NCBI RefSeq assembly: GCF_002366715.1
Contig: NZ_DFBS01000012.1
Span: 152,625 to 216,624 of the forward strand
Direction of reading: 5' to 3'
DNA: 64,000 nucleotides
Origin: Halomonas sp. UBA3074
Lineage (GTDB): Bacteria > Pseudomonadota > Gammaproteobacteria > Pseudomonadales > Halomonadaceae
Translations under genes and position numbers: made by a program
The notes under the pieces: generated by a model
Databases searched by the model: none
Told to the model about the DNA's origin: nothing
What the model saw: the letters and a program-made list of their open reading frames with translations, nothing else
Shown here: positions 32,873 to 42,038 of the stretch, piece by piece
Position numbering within the stretch: position 1 is the stretch's first letter
Layout: every line of letters starts with the position of its first letter

Positions 32873-34081
32873 TTAAAAGCAGGTCGCCATGTGCTCTTTC
32901 ACGTTCAGGGCGTCATCGACCAGCAGCAGTTGGCGCCACTTATCGAACGTCAGGCAGGGGTGGGAGGCACCAAACGCAACGATGTCACCGATCTTAACGT
33001 CGTGGGCATCGTCGGACAGTCGCACGAAGGTGTGCTGATCCATGATGTGAGTGACTTCCCAGCCAGCCACTGATAGCCGCTGCGCTGGCGTGCCAGCTTC
33101 CCGGTAGCGACGCAGGGCAATGGGTAGTTGGTCATGACCAATATCGCGTTTACCTAATGCCACGATGGCGAGCCCAGGTTCGGGCAGCGACTGCACCTGG
33201 GCAAAGACTTCAAGCGCAGGCTCGAGCCCCTGGTGCAAGTCGGGCCGACGGTTCAACACGGCGGTCTGCGCCTCGCGGTACAACCCATGGTCGTGTACCA
33301 CATAGCACCCCGGCCTTAAGACGGGCGTGAAGCTGCCCTGCAGTGGCGCACCGTCAAAGGCTTCGGCAATTACATCGTACCAGGCGGAACCTGATGCGGT
33401 GACAATCGGCTTGTCTTCAGCAAAGCGCCCTGCCGCTTCAAGCGCTACGGCAACCTCAACCAAATATTGCGCATAGGCGCGGATACCGGCCTCAGGGTTA
33501 TCCCCATGCACGACCCCTTCGTAGCCTTCCAAGCCTGCCAGCAAGAGTGCAGGCGCATCAGCGATGGTCTCGGCAAGCGAAAGAATCTGCTGCTGAGTAC
33601 GGCAACCACACCGCCCCCCGGTCACGCCCACTTCAATCAGCACCGACAACGTCAATCCCCGCTCAGCAAAAAAACGCCCAAGCTGACGCACGTTCTCCTG
33701 ACTATCGACCACGCAGTAAAACGACGCCCCTTGCTCGACCAAGCTCGCAATAATGGCCATATTGGCCTGACCGACGAGCTGGTTCGCCATCAGCAGACGC
33801 GTAACCCCCTTCGCAAAAGCCGCACGACACTGGGGAGCCGTTGCCAACGTGATTCCCCAGGCACCCGCCTGAAGCTGACGTTGGAAAAGCGCTGGCGTCA
33901 TGGTGGTTTTGCCGTGGGGGGCCAACTGAGCCCCGTGGGCGTCGGCAAATCGCTGCATCCACACCAAGTTATGTGCAAGCGCCGCTTCATGTACCACGGC
34001 TGCAGGCAGGCTGACGCCGGACAACAGGCTGGAGCTGATCTCCACGCCGCCTTTATTTACGGCTATTTGCTTTGAGCACAT
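32873..34081 (-). CDS. PLP enzyme of the D-threonine aldolase / D-serine dehydratase fold
   Basis: The 402-residue fold-type III (alanine-racemase-like) enzyme has an N-terminal TIM barrel with the Schiff-base Lys in LAPHGKTTMTP. The C-terminal beta domain carries the metal-binding pair in ASHPCLTF, as in D-serine dehydratases and D-threonine aldolases. AGGAGAG precedes the ATG. It is the last gene of the gntR-manD-uxu operon, where a D-amino-acid enzyme is unexpected. A dehydratase releasing ammonia from an amino sugar acid such as D-glucosaminate would yield 2-keto-3-deoxygluconate and fit the operon; this is inference. Confidence 0.8.
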   Translation of the reverse strand: MCSKQIAVNKGGVEISSSLLSGVSLPAAVVHEAALAHNLVWMQRFADAHGAQLAPHGKTTMTPALFQRQLQAGAWGITLATAPQCRAAFAKGVTRLLMANQLVGQANMAIIASLVEQGASFYCVVDSQENVRQLGRFFAERGLTLSVLIEVGVTGGRCGCRTQQQILSLAETIADAPALLLAGLEGYEGVVHGDNPEAGIRAYAQYLVEVAVALEAAGRFAEDKPIVTASGSAWYDVIAEAFDGAPLQGSFTPVLRPGCYVVHDHGLYREAQTAVLNRRPDLHQGLEPALEVFAQVQSLPEPGLAIVALGKRDIGHDQLPIALRRYREAGTPAQRLSVAGWEVTHIMDQHTFVRLSDDAHDVKIGDIVAFGASHPCLTFDKWRQLLLVDDALNVKEHMATCF

Positions 34082-34088
34082 ATCTCTC

Positions 34089-35267
34089 CTAAGAAGCCGT
34101 TAACTGCCGAACCGCCAGCTCTACACCGCGAAGCTCAGCCAAACCGCGCATCCGCCCGTAGAGAGGATAACCCGGTGCCGTATTACGCTGTTGATCATCA
34201 ATAACCTGATGGCCGTGATCAGGCCGTAGCGGCAACCGCGCCCCACCCTCTCGTTTACGTCGCCGCTCTTCATCCACCAAGGCATGTATCACTCCCACCA
34301 TATCCACATCACCGGCTAGGTGCGGCGCCTCATGGAAAGAGAGCGTATCCGCTTCGCGCTGGGTAGCGCGCAGGTGAATAAAATGAATATGCTGGGCAAA
34401 ATGACGAGTCATGGCTACCAAATCATTATCTTCACGAACGCCGTAAGAGCCCGTGCAAAGCGTCAAACCGTTAGCGGGGCTAGGCACGCAATCGATAACC
34501 CATTGAGCATCCTCACGCGTCGACACCACTCGTGGCAGGCCCAATAGCGGCCGCGGCGGATCATCTGGATGAATCGCCATACGAATGCCTATCTCTTCTG
34601 CCACCGGAATCACCGTCTGCAGAAAGTAGTTAAGGTTTTCTCTTAACCGAGCCGCATCAATATCCGCGTACTCTGCAAGCACCCTGCGAAACTGTTCAAG
34701 GGTGTAGTGCTCTTCGGCACCCGGCAGCCCAGCTATCAGTGTATTGACTAATTTGTCACGGCCAGCGCTATCTAACCCATCCAGGTGGCGGCGCGCCTGA
34801 GCTTTCTCTTCATCGCTATACGCTTGCTCAGCCTCTGGCCGCTGCAGCAGGTAAAGATCAAAAGCGGCAAATGCCATCTGATCAAAGCGCAGCGCCAAGG
34901 CGCCGTCGGGCAGCTCGTAGGTCAAGTCGGTACGCGTCCAATCCAGTATCGGCATAAAGTTGTAGCAAACGGTGTCGATACCGCAGGCCGCCAAGTTACG
35001 CAGCGTCTGGCAGTAGGTAGCAATCAGGGTATCTCGCTCGGGTAAGCCTTTTTTGATCGACTCATGCACCGGCACGCTCTCCACCACCGACCACGTCAGG
35101 CCAGCCGCTTCGATCATTTGCTGACGTTCATGAATTGCCTCAACCGGCCAAACCTGATCATTAGGCACTTCGTGCAGTGCCGTGACGATACCGGTTGCGC
35201 CTGTCTGGCGAATCTCTTCTAGCCGAATGGCATCATTAGGGCCAAACCAGCGCCAGGTATGCTCCAT
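34089..35267 (-). CDS. uxuA: D-mannonate dehydratase UxuA
   Basis: TIM-barrel metal-dependent dehydratase of 392 residues (E. coli 394) that turns D-mannonate into 2-keto-3-deoxy-D-gluconate. Family hallmarks are MEHTWRWFGPND at the start, CYNFMPILDWTRTDL, AIHPDDPP, CTGSYG and the C-terminal LRPDHGHQ with metal-binding His and Asp. The frame is open to 35315, but AAAGGAAA before the ATG at 35267 and the family N-terminus fix the start. The same operon also encodes the unrelated enolase-superfamily ManD. Confidence 0.93.
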   Translation of the reverse strand: MEHTWRWFGPNDAIRLEEIRQTGATGIVTALHEVPNDQVWPVEAIHERQQMIEAAGLTWSVVESVPVHESIKKGLPERDTLIATYCQTLRNLAACGIDTVCYNFMPILDWTRTDLTYELPDGALALRFDQMAFAAFDLYLLQRPEAEQAYSDEEKAQARRHLDGLDSAGRDKLVNTLIAGLPGAEEHYTLEQFRRVLAEYADIDAARLRENLNYFLQTVIPVAEEIGIRMAIHPDDPPRPLLGLPRVVSTREDAQWVIDCVPSPANGLTLCTGSYGVREDNDLVAMTRHFAQHIHFIHLRATQREADTLSFHEAPHLAGDVDMVGVIHALVDEERRRKREGGARLPLRPDHGHQVIDDQQRNTAPGYPLYGRMRGLAELRGVELAVRQLTAS

Positions 35268-35283
35268 GGTGATTTCCTTTTTG

Positions 35284-36756
35284 TTAGTTGCGCTCAAGCG
35301 CCGCGATCGCCCCATTCAACCCGTCTTGGGCCAGCGTTTGATACGCCGCGAGTACGGCCTGTGCAAACGCCTTATCGGCTGCCAATGCGTTAGGCACCAC
35401 ATCTTCCATGGCTAAATAGGCTGCCACCAGCGCGCGGGGATCGGCGCTATGGGTATGGTGTAAATCAGCAAAGCGTTTGGCTAAGGGGTCATCGACGGGG
35501 TAGCGATTCCCTTCTAAGTCTTCGCCAGCGGTGTAGCGAATCCATGCCGCCATTCCCAGTGCCACGCAGAGCGATGTTTGCCCAGCAGCACTTCGCTTTA
35601 GTGCACCAGACAGCCAGCGCTGCGGAAGCTTCTGGCTACCCTCCATGGCAATTTGCTGCAGACGGTGGCGCAGACTGTCGTTGGAAAAGCGCGCCAACAG
35701 CGAATCGGCGTAGCCCTCTAAATTCATTCCCTTGGGCATCTCAAGTGTAGGCGCCGCCTCTTCAAGCATATAGCGACGCAACAGGGAGTGCAGTTTGTCG
35801 TGATTGATGCCTTCATAAACCGTTTCGATACCAGCAAGCGCGCCAAGATAGGCAAGCAAGGAGTGGCTACCGTTGAGCATGCGCAGTTTCATGGTTTCAA
35901 ACGGCGCCACATCGGCGACCATCTCAACCCCCTCGGCTTCCCAGTCGGGCCGCCCCTGGGGGAAATTATCTTCGACCACCCACTGCGTAAATGCTTCGCA
36001 TACCACGGCGTTTGGATCGGTAATGCCCAACACCGCTAAGCGCTCAAAATCGGCGTCGGTCATGGCAGGCACGATTCGATCCACCATGCTGCAGGGGAAC
36101 GCCACTTCACTGGCAATCCAACTGGCCAATGCTGGGTCTCGATGCTCGGCCAATTGCACCACCGCTTGGCGTGTACGCTGTCCGTTATCGGGCATGTTGT
36201 CGCACGAGAGCACGGTAAAGGGGGCAATGCCTGCCTCACGCTGCCGTGATAACGCTTCCACCAATAACCCCGGGGCGGTGCGGGGCTGCTGGGGCGAGGC
36301 GATATCACCAATGATCATGGAGGCATCAGCTCTTAACTCAACACTCGCAGGGTTTAAAAAGTAGCCCTTCTCGGTGACTGTCAAGGTAACGATACGGGTG
36401 TCCACAGAGGCCATTCGCGCCAGCAGCGCCTCTCTATCGCGCCCCCAACTATCCGAACTATCACGCCCTGAAAATAGCGTCTCTTCGATCACGCCTATTT
36501 CAAGCAGCGTGACGCTGTCGCTATCGGCGTACTCAGCAACATGATAGCGATGTCCTGCTGTGCGCAACCCATCCACTAAACCGATGCTAGCGCGAAGGTT
36601 AGCGCTAGATACGCCCCAAGTAACATCGCCACTGCGCTGGCGATAGCGCTCTAAATAGACCGCTTGGTGGGCGCGGTGGAAAGCGCCTAAACCAAGGTGG
36701 ACAATCCCGATTTGGCCGCTTGCAGGCGTTGCTTCAATACACTGTGGAGCCATCAT
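35284..36756 (-). CDS. uxuB: D-mannonate oxidoreductase (fructuronate reductase) UxuB
   Basis: Long-chain mannitol-dehydrogenase-family enzyme of 490 residues that interconverts D-fructuronate and D-mannonate with NAD(H). The N-terminal dinucleotide site is HLGLGAFHRAHQ, and the catalytic KLRMLNGSH holds the Lys, Asn and His of the family. Two ATG codons are adjacent at the start, preceded by GGGAGAG. It supplies D-mannonate to UxuA and ManD. A single base or two separates it from dctM upstream, consistent with one transcript. Confidence 0.9.
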   Translation of the reverse strand: MMAPQCIEATPASGQIGIVHLGLGAFHRAHQAVYLERYRQRSGDVTWGVSSANLRASIGLVDGLRTAGHRYHVAEYADSDSVTLLEIGVIEETLFSGRDSSDSWGRDREALLARMASVDTRIVTLTVTEKGYFLNPASVELRADASMIIGDIASPQQPRTAPGLLVEALSRQREAGIAPFTVLSCDNMPDNGQRTRQAVVQLAEHRDPALASWIASEVAFPCSMVDRIVPAMTDADFERLAVLGITDPNAVVCEAFTQWVVEDNFPQGRPDWEAEGVEMVADVAPFETMKLRMLNGSHSLLAYLGALAGIETVYEGINHDKLHSLLRRYMLEEAAPTLEMPKGMNLEGYADSLLARFSNDSLRHRLQQIAMEGSQKLPQRWLSGALKRSAAGQTSLCVALGMAAWIRYTAGEDLEGNRYPVDDPLAKRFADLHHTHSADPRALVAAYLAMEDVVPNALAADKAFAQAVLAAYQTLAQDGLNGAIAALERN

Positions 36757-36759
36757 TAA

Positions 36760-38040
36760 TTACTCTCCCATCAGCAAGTTAGGCAACCAAAGCGAAATCG
36801 CAGGGACATAAGTCACCAACAGCAGCACCGCCAAGTTGCAGAGTAAAAAGGGGACGATGGCCCTGGCCACTGTCAACATGGGCAGTTTGCCAATCCCCGC
36901 CACCACGAAGAGGCATACCCCCACCGGCGGTGTTGTCAGCCCAATCATCAGGTTCAATACCGCGATTACCGCAAAGTGAACCGGATCGACCCCCACACCC
37001 GTGGCTACGCCCACCAACGCTGGGAAAAGAATAATCAGTGCGGCAATGGTCTCCATAAAAGCGCCGATAAACAAAAGAATCAGATTAAGGATCAGTAAAA
37101 CAATGAGCGGATTATCGCTAATGGAGAGTATAAGCGCAGCGATCATTTGGGGAATCTGTTCACTGGTGAGTATCCAGCCAAACAGGTTGGCTAACCCTAC
37201 CATCAGTAGGAGTGCCGAAGAGGTTAATACGGTGTCTGACAAAATCGCTGGCAGCTTTTTCCACGTCAGGCCTTTATAGACATACATCCCAACGACCAAC
37301 GCATAGAGGCAAGCCACAATCGACGCTTCGGTAGGAGTAAAGAAGCCGCCTATGATGCCGTAGAGAATAATCACGGTCATCAGCAGTGCCCAGAAGGCTG
37401 TTTTGGCTTCGCGCAGCAGCTGCAAAAAAGGCACTCGCTGCTCTTTGGGATAACCACGTCGAACGGCCAGGATATAAACCGTAATCATCATGGCGAGCCC
37501 CATTAGAAGCCCCGGCACGGCACCTGCCAGGAACATACGCCCGACCGAAATACCGCTGAGAGATCCGGCAATAATCATCGGCACGCTGGGCGGTATGATC
37601 GGACCAACGGTTGACGAGGCGGCGGTGACGGCCGCGGCAAACGGCTTGTCATAACCCGAGCGCGCCATACCGGGAATCATCACCGAACCGATACTGGCGG
37701 AATCGGCAACTGCCGTACCGGAGATACCACCGAAAATCATCGACCCGGCCACGTTGGCCAAACCAAGACCGCCGCGAATGTGACCTAACAGAGCGTTGGA
37801 GAAACGCACAATATGATCAGTGATATTGCCCACGTTCATTAAATTACCAGCCAACACAAAGCCGGGAATACAGAGCAGCACGAAGGTGTCGATACCCGCA
37901 TACATGCGCTGCGGTACGATGGTTAATGAAATGCCTTCAAGCACTAGATAAGAGAGCGAGGCTAACCCTAGCGCAAACGCAATGGGCATTCCTACCAAGA
38001 GCAAAACCAAAAAAACACTAAAGAGAATAATAACTTCCAT
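36760..38040 (-). CDS. dctM: TRAP transporter large permease DctM
   Basis: Inner-membrane protein of 426 residues, the usual DctM length, with about 12 hydrophobic helices and the conserved MIFGGISGTAVADSASIG stretch. It is the sodium-driven translocating subunit that works with the small permease and DctP. The start at 38040 (MEVIILFSVFL) is backed by AGGAG; the frame is open to 38076. Sitting among mannonate and gulonate enzymes it should import a hexonate. Confidence 0.93.
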   Translation of the reverse strand: MEVIILFSVFLVLLLVGMPIAFALGLASLSYLVLEGISLTIVPQRMYAGIDTFVLLCIPGFVLAGNLMNVGNITDHIVRFSNALLGHIRGGLGLANVAGSMIFGGISGTAVADSASIGSVMIPGMARSGYDKPFAAAVTAASSTVGPIIPPSVPMIIAGSLSGISVGRMFLAGAVPGLLMGLAMMITVYILAVRRGYPKEQRVPFLQLLREAKTAFWALLMTVIILYGIIGGFFTPTEASIVACLYALVVGMYVYKGLTWKKLPAILSDTVLTSSALLLMVGLANLFGWILTSEQIPQMIAALILSISDNPLIVLLILNLILLFIGAFMETIAALIILFPALVGVATGVGVDPVHFAVIAVLNLMIGLTTPPVGVCLFVVAGIGKLPMLTVARAIVPFLLCNLAVLLLVTYVPAISLWLPNLLMGE

Positions 38041-38042
38041 GC

Positions 38043-38621
38043 TTATGACTCCTGAAGGGAGGCAGAGGAGCGACACATTGCGATAATTCCCTCAAGACAC
38101 CCCAGCAAGCTGTAAATCAGGAGAAGTGCAAAGGTGACTACCGTGGAAAAAAAGATATACAGCATGGGAACATGCAGCGTTGGCGAGGTTTGCCAAGCGC
38201 CGTTGTGCGCATACTGCCAAGCGTAAGGCAGCACCAATAAGGCAAACAGACCAATCAGCGCACAGATCAATACTTGAAAGGCTGCCTGCATGCGCGTCCC
38301 TAACAGATGATGGAAAAGCTCAACGCTGATGTTTCTGTTCTGTCGCAGCACCACACCAACAGACAGAGCCACCATATAAATAAACAGATAACGCGAGAGT
38401 TCTTCGGTCCAGGCTATCGAAAACGGCAAAAATAGCCGCGAACAAATTTGCAGCAGCACCGTGACAGCTATCGCCACCAGCGCGACCACGGCCAAAGTCA
38501 GAAAGCACTTATCCACCCAGCTAATCAGGCGCCCGATGGGCCCTTTTATTTTCGGCACAGCCGACATTGAAGCCAAGCTCTCCAACGCTTCCTGTTCAAG
38601 CGCTTTTTGATCCGTGTTCAT
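38043..38621 (-). CDS. dctQ: TRAP transporter small permease DctQ
   Basis: Four-helix inner-membrane protein of 192 residues with the DctQ-typical AWTEELSRYLFIYMV segment and a cytosolic N-terminus of about 40 residues. The start at 38621 (MNTDQKALEQE) is supported by GAGGA eight bases upstream; the frame stays open to 38696. Two bases separate its stop region from the dctM start, as in most dctQM pairs. Confidence 0.88.
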   Translation of the reverse strand: MNTDQKALEQEALESLASMSAVPKIKGPIGRLISWVDKCFLTLAVVALVAIAVTVLLQICSRLFLPFSIAWTEELSRYLFIYMVALSVGVVLRQNRNISVELFHHLLGTRMQAAFQVLICALIGLFALLVLPYAWQYAHNGAWQTSPTLHVPMLYIFFSTVVTFALLLIYSLLGCLEGIIAMCRSSASLQES

Positions 38622-38735
38622 AACCGTATCCTCATGGGCAAGCAGCTTGTGCCTCCGAAAATGGACTGGCGTATGCCAGCCCATCTTCGATACCAATTCA
38701 CTACCAGTGCTTTAACAGCAAACTTGCCAGCGACA

Positions 38736-39704
38736 TTACAATCCCTGGATAGCGTCAAAGAGTTCACGCTGCTCTTCGGTTAAAGCTTCCAGCACGGCGG
38801 GGCGAGCTTTCTCTGCGAAAGCATCGACATCGACTTCCACGAACTCCATGCCACGCTCCTGTAACGCTTGCTCAAGACGGGCTTGATCATCAACGAAAAG
38901 CTCGGCTTGATACGCCTGCATCGTTTGAGCAGCGTCTCGCACCACCTGTTGAAGCGCTTCCGGCATATTTTCCAACTGGTTACGGCCAATCACCACATAG
39001 ATCCAACTGCGCACATGGCCGGTCATGTTGACGTAGTCCTGCACCTCATTGAAGCTGGCGCTTTCGATCAGACTAAGCGGGTTTTCTTGCCCTTCCAGAG
39101 TGTTCTGTTGCAGTGCAGTAAACACTTCGCTAAACGCCATTGGGGTGGGCCGTGCACCCATTGCTTGCCAGGTATCAACGAACAGCGGCACGTTCGGCAC
39201 GCGCAGGCGTAAACCATCCAGCTCATCAGGCGTGCGGATGGGACGATTGGAGGTCAGCTCACGGGGGCCACGCTCAAACCATGCCAAAGGAACCAGATTA
39301 GTTCGCTCGGTGATTTGCGCCTCGATCTCATCGCCAATGTCACCATTCACCGCCGCATGGAGATGTTCGGAATCACGAAAGGCGTAAGGTACCGCCATCA
39401 TCGCGGCTTTAGGCGCCCAATTCTGCAAGCTTTCACCGGTGATCGTCATATCCGCCGTGCCTAATTGGATACTGTTGATCACGTCCATCTCGTTACCGAG
39501 CTGCTCACTGGGGTAGAGGCGTACCTCGATCTGCCCGTCGGAGTTTGCTTCGACTTCCTGTTTGAATTTCTCGGCGGCCTGGTGCCAGATGTTCTGCTCA
39601 TTGGCTAAATGGCCAAAACGCAGAGTAAAATCGGCGGCCATTAGTGAGTGACTGCCTAGCATGGCGGCCCCAAGAACAGCGCTGGTGATCAGTTGTTTAA
39701 TCAT
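38736..39704 (-). CDS. dctP: TRAP transporter periplasmic solute-binding protein DctP
   Basis: DctP-family binding protein of 322 residues with a Sec signal peptide ending near LMAADFTL. Family features are LRFGHLANE, the LGNEMDVINSIQLGTADM stretch, the substrate-carboxylate-binding Arg region LRLRVPNVPLF, and QENPLSLI. The start at 39704 follows AGGAGAAAGACA. It defines the ligand of the transporter; an aldonate such as L-gulonate or D-mannonate is expected from the operon. A 114-base gap to dctQ may allow differential expression. Confidence 0.92.
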   Translation of the reverse strand: MIKQLITSAVLGAAMLGSHSLMAADFTLRFGHLANEQNIWHQAAEKFKQEVEANSDGQIEVRLYPSEQLGNEMDVINSIQLGTADMTITGESLQNWAPKAAMMAVPYAFRDSEHLHAAVNGDIGDEIEAQITERTNLVPLAWFERGPRELTSNRPIRTPDELDGLRLRVPNVPLFVDTWQAMGARPTPMAFSEVFTALQQNTLEGQENPLSLIESASFNEVQDYVNMTGHVRSWIYVVIGRNQLENMPEALQQVVRDAAQTMQAYQAELFVDDQARLEQALQERGMEFVEVDVDAFAEKARPAVLEALTEEQRELFDAIQGL

Positions 39705-39789
39705 TGTCTTTCTCCTGCACACGGGTGTTGTTAGTTGTTAATTGCAGTTTCTAATTGCACGTGGGTTGGCGTGGGTTGGTATAGCCCTC

Positions 39790-40812
39790 TTAAGCACCGA
39801 TTTTAATCAGCACCTTGCGGGCCTCTTCTGGTCGGTGATCAAGCATGTCGATGGCGCTGGGCATGTTGCTTAACGGCAACCGGTGGCTGACTAACGCCAA
39901 CGGATCCAACTGCCCGCTTGCCATTAGCTTTAGCACTTCCGGAAACTTACGGTTGTTGAGTCGTGACCCTACCAAGGTCAGTTCTTTCTTAATCACCTCT
40001 AACTGCACTAGCTCGCTGGGCTGAACGCTGAAGCCCAGTAGGCCAATCCGCCCTGCTGGTGAAGCTAAACGCAGCATTTGTGGTAACAGCGCTGGGACGC
40101 AGGCCGCATCGGCAATCAGCGGTACGCCTTCCCCTTGGGTTAAGGCAAGCACCTCTTCTTCCACATCCTGCTCGCGGCTATTCAATACCTGCGTTGCCCC
40201 AAGCTGCTTTGCCGCCACTAACCGCTCATTAATAACATCAGTGACGATGACCTCATCGATACCCTTGGCCAGGGCCATCTGCAGGATCGTCAGGCCGATA
40301 ACACCGGCGCCCAGAATCATTAGTCGATCACCCGGGTGCGGCTGCATGCGATCGAGTACGTTGGCGGCAATGGTGTAAGGCTCAACCAAGGCGGCTGCGT
40401 CTAGGCCGATATGCTCGGGTAGGAAGTGCACATTAGCGGCGGGGACGGCTACCAACTCTTCAAAACCGCCATTGCGATGCACGCCGATCACTTCAAGCGA
40501 ACTGCACACATTGGGGCGGCCAATTCGGCATGGATAGCAGTTGCCGCAGCTGATAACCGGGTCAACACACACGCGAGCCCCGACGGATACGTCAGTCACA
40601 CCCTCTCCTACCGCTTCCACTACCCCGGCGAACTCATGGCCGGTGATGCGCGGAAAACGCACAAAGGCGTTGTCGCCATGGATAATGTGCATATCCGAGC
40701 CGCAGATACCGGCAAATGCGACGCGTACCAATGCTTCACCCGCAGCCACCTTGGGCGGCTCAATTTCCACGACTTGATAGTCATGCGGCGCCTTTACCTG
40801 AAATGCTTTCAT
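39790..40812 (-). CDS. Zinc alcohol dehydrogenase, RspB / L-gulonate 5-dehydrogenase type
   Basis: Medium-chain zinc dehydrogenase of 340 residues: catalytic zinc ligands in GICGSDMH and GHEFAG, structural Cys cluster CGNCYPCRIGRPNVC, cofactor motif LGAGVIGL. It is paired with manD like E. coli RspA/RspB. In Chromohalobacter the corresponding enzyme oxidises L-gulonate to D-fructuronate, the substrate of UxuB, so that reaction is the best assignment (L-idonate is the other possibility). It is a paralogue of the dehydrogenase at 22269-23291. Confidence 0.86.
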   Translation of the reverse strand: MKAFQVKAPHDYQVVEIEPPKVAAGEALVRVAFAGICGSDMHIIHGDNAFVRFPRITGHEFAGVVEAVGEGVTDVSVGARVCVDPVISCGNCYPCRIGRPNVCSSLEVIGVHRNGGFEELVAVPAANVHFLPEHIGLDAAALVEPYTIAANVLDRMQPHPGDRLMILGAGVIGLTILQMALAKGIDEVIVTDVINERLVAAKQLGATQVLNSREQDVEEEVLALTQGEGVPLIADAACVPALLPQMLRLASPAGRIGLLGFSVQPSELVQLEVIKKELTLVGSRLNNRKFPEVLKLMASGQLDPLALVSHRLPLSNMPSAIDMLDHRPEEARKVLIKIGA

Positions 40813-40826
40813 CTAGATGGCCTCCT

Positions 40827-42038
40827 TTACCAGTGCCACAATGTGCCGTCTTCTAACCGGTTAACGGGCAGACTGGCACGCTTGTAGGGGTATTGCTTGG
40901 CTAACCGCTCATCGATATCCACACCGTGCCCCGGCTTTTCGCCAACGATGAAATGGCCATCTTCAAAGCGATAGTCGTGGGGGAAGACCTCGTCAGTGGC
41001 GCGGGTGTGCGGCATATATTCCTGAATACCGAAGTTGGGCACCCAGCTATCAAAATGAATCGCCGCGCCCAGGCAAACTGGCGAAAGATCCGTCGGACCA
41101 TGGAAGCCGGTACGTACATGATAAAGGCCCGCTAAATCAGCAATACGCCGCATATGGGTAATGCCGCCAGCATGCGTCAGAGTGGCGCGGATATAGTCGA
41201 TCCACTGATTTTCAATCAGCGCTTTGGCGTCATACAGACTGTTAAAGACTTCACCCACGGCCAGCGGTGTGGTGGTGTGCTGTCGGATAAGGCCAAACGC
41301 TTCCTGATTTTCAGCAGGTACGCAGTCCTCAAGCCAAAATAGATGATAGGGCTCTACTTCTTTACCTAACCGAGCAGCTTCAATAGGCGTCAGGCGGTGA
41401 TGAACATCGTGTAACACGTGCAAATCGTCACCAAACCGCTCACGCACGGCGGCAAATAGTTTAGGCACATGATTTAAATATTTACTGGTACTCCACACGT
41501 GCTCGGCGGGCAAATCAGCATCGGCAGGCTCATAAGGCTCACCATCCTTTTTGGCAACACCATAAATACTCGCAATACCGGGCACGCCGGCTTGAACGCG
41601 CACCGCTTTATAGCCCTCAGCCACATGACGAGCGACTTCTTCCAGGCACGCGTCAATATCGCGTCCCGTCGCATGGCCATACACCATTACTCGGTCACGG
41701 CTCTTACCCCCTAATAATTGATACAGCGGCATACCCGCAAGCTTCGCTTTGATATCCCAAAGCGCCATATCAACGGCAGCAATCGCACTCATGGTCACGG
41801 GGCCACGACGCCAGTAAGCACCGCGGTAAAGGTAGTGCCAGATGTCTTCGATGCGCTGAGGGTCACGGCCGATTAATGTCGGGATAACGTGCTCCTCCAG
41901 GTAAGCCACAACGGCCATTTCACGCCCATTGAGCGTTGCATCACCAATGCCGTACTCACCCTGATCGGTCACAATCTTCAGTGTCACAAAATTGCGTCCC
42001 GGCGAGGTCACAATGGTATAAGCCTGCTCAATTTTCAT
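40827..42038 (-). CDS. manD: D-mannonate dehydratase ManD (RspA), enolase superfamily
   Basis: Enolase-superfamily dehydratase of 403 residues. Metal ligands are in VLHDVHH, FWLEDCVP and AVGEVFN; the catalytic loop has YGHATG and the C-terminal GFHGPTDLSP His. The family includes efficient and very inefficient mannonate/gluconate dehydratases, so its activity may be low. It is unrelated in fold to UxuA, which does the same reaction from the same operon. Its ATG overlaps the gntR stop by four bases. Confidence 0.92.
   Translation of the reverse strand: MKIEQAYTIVTSPGRNFVTLKIVTDQGEYGIGDATLNGREMAVVAYLEEHVIPTLIGRDPQRIEDIWHYLYRGAYWRRGPVTMSAIAAVDMALWDIKAKLAGMPLYQLLGGKSRDRVMVYGHATGRDIDACLEEVARHVAEGYKAVRVQAGVPGIASIYGVAKKDGEPYEPADADLPAEHVWSTSKYLNHVPKLFAAVRERFGDDLHVLHDVHHRLTPIEAARLGKEVEPYHLFWLEDCVPAENQEAFGLIRQHTTTPLAVGEVFNSLYDAKALIENQWIDYIRATLTHAGGITHMRRIADLAGLYHVRTGFHGPTDLSPVCLGAAIHFDSWVPNFGIQEYMPHTRATDEVFPHDYRFEDGHFIVGEKPGHGVDIDERLAKQYPYKRASLPVNRLEDGTLWHW

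Noticed and set aside
33467..34075. 202-codon plus-strand frame
   Set aside because: Antisense to the PLP-enzyme gene; no ribosome-binding site and no domain features.
32873..34081. Calling this gene a D-threonine aldolase outright
   Set aside because: The fold-type III core and metal-binding pair are shared by several activities, and the operon context does not fit threonine metabolism.
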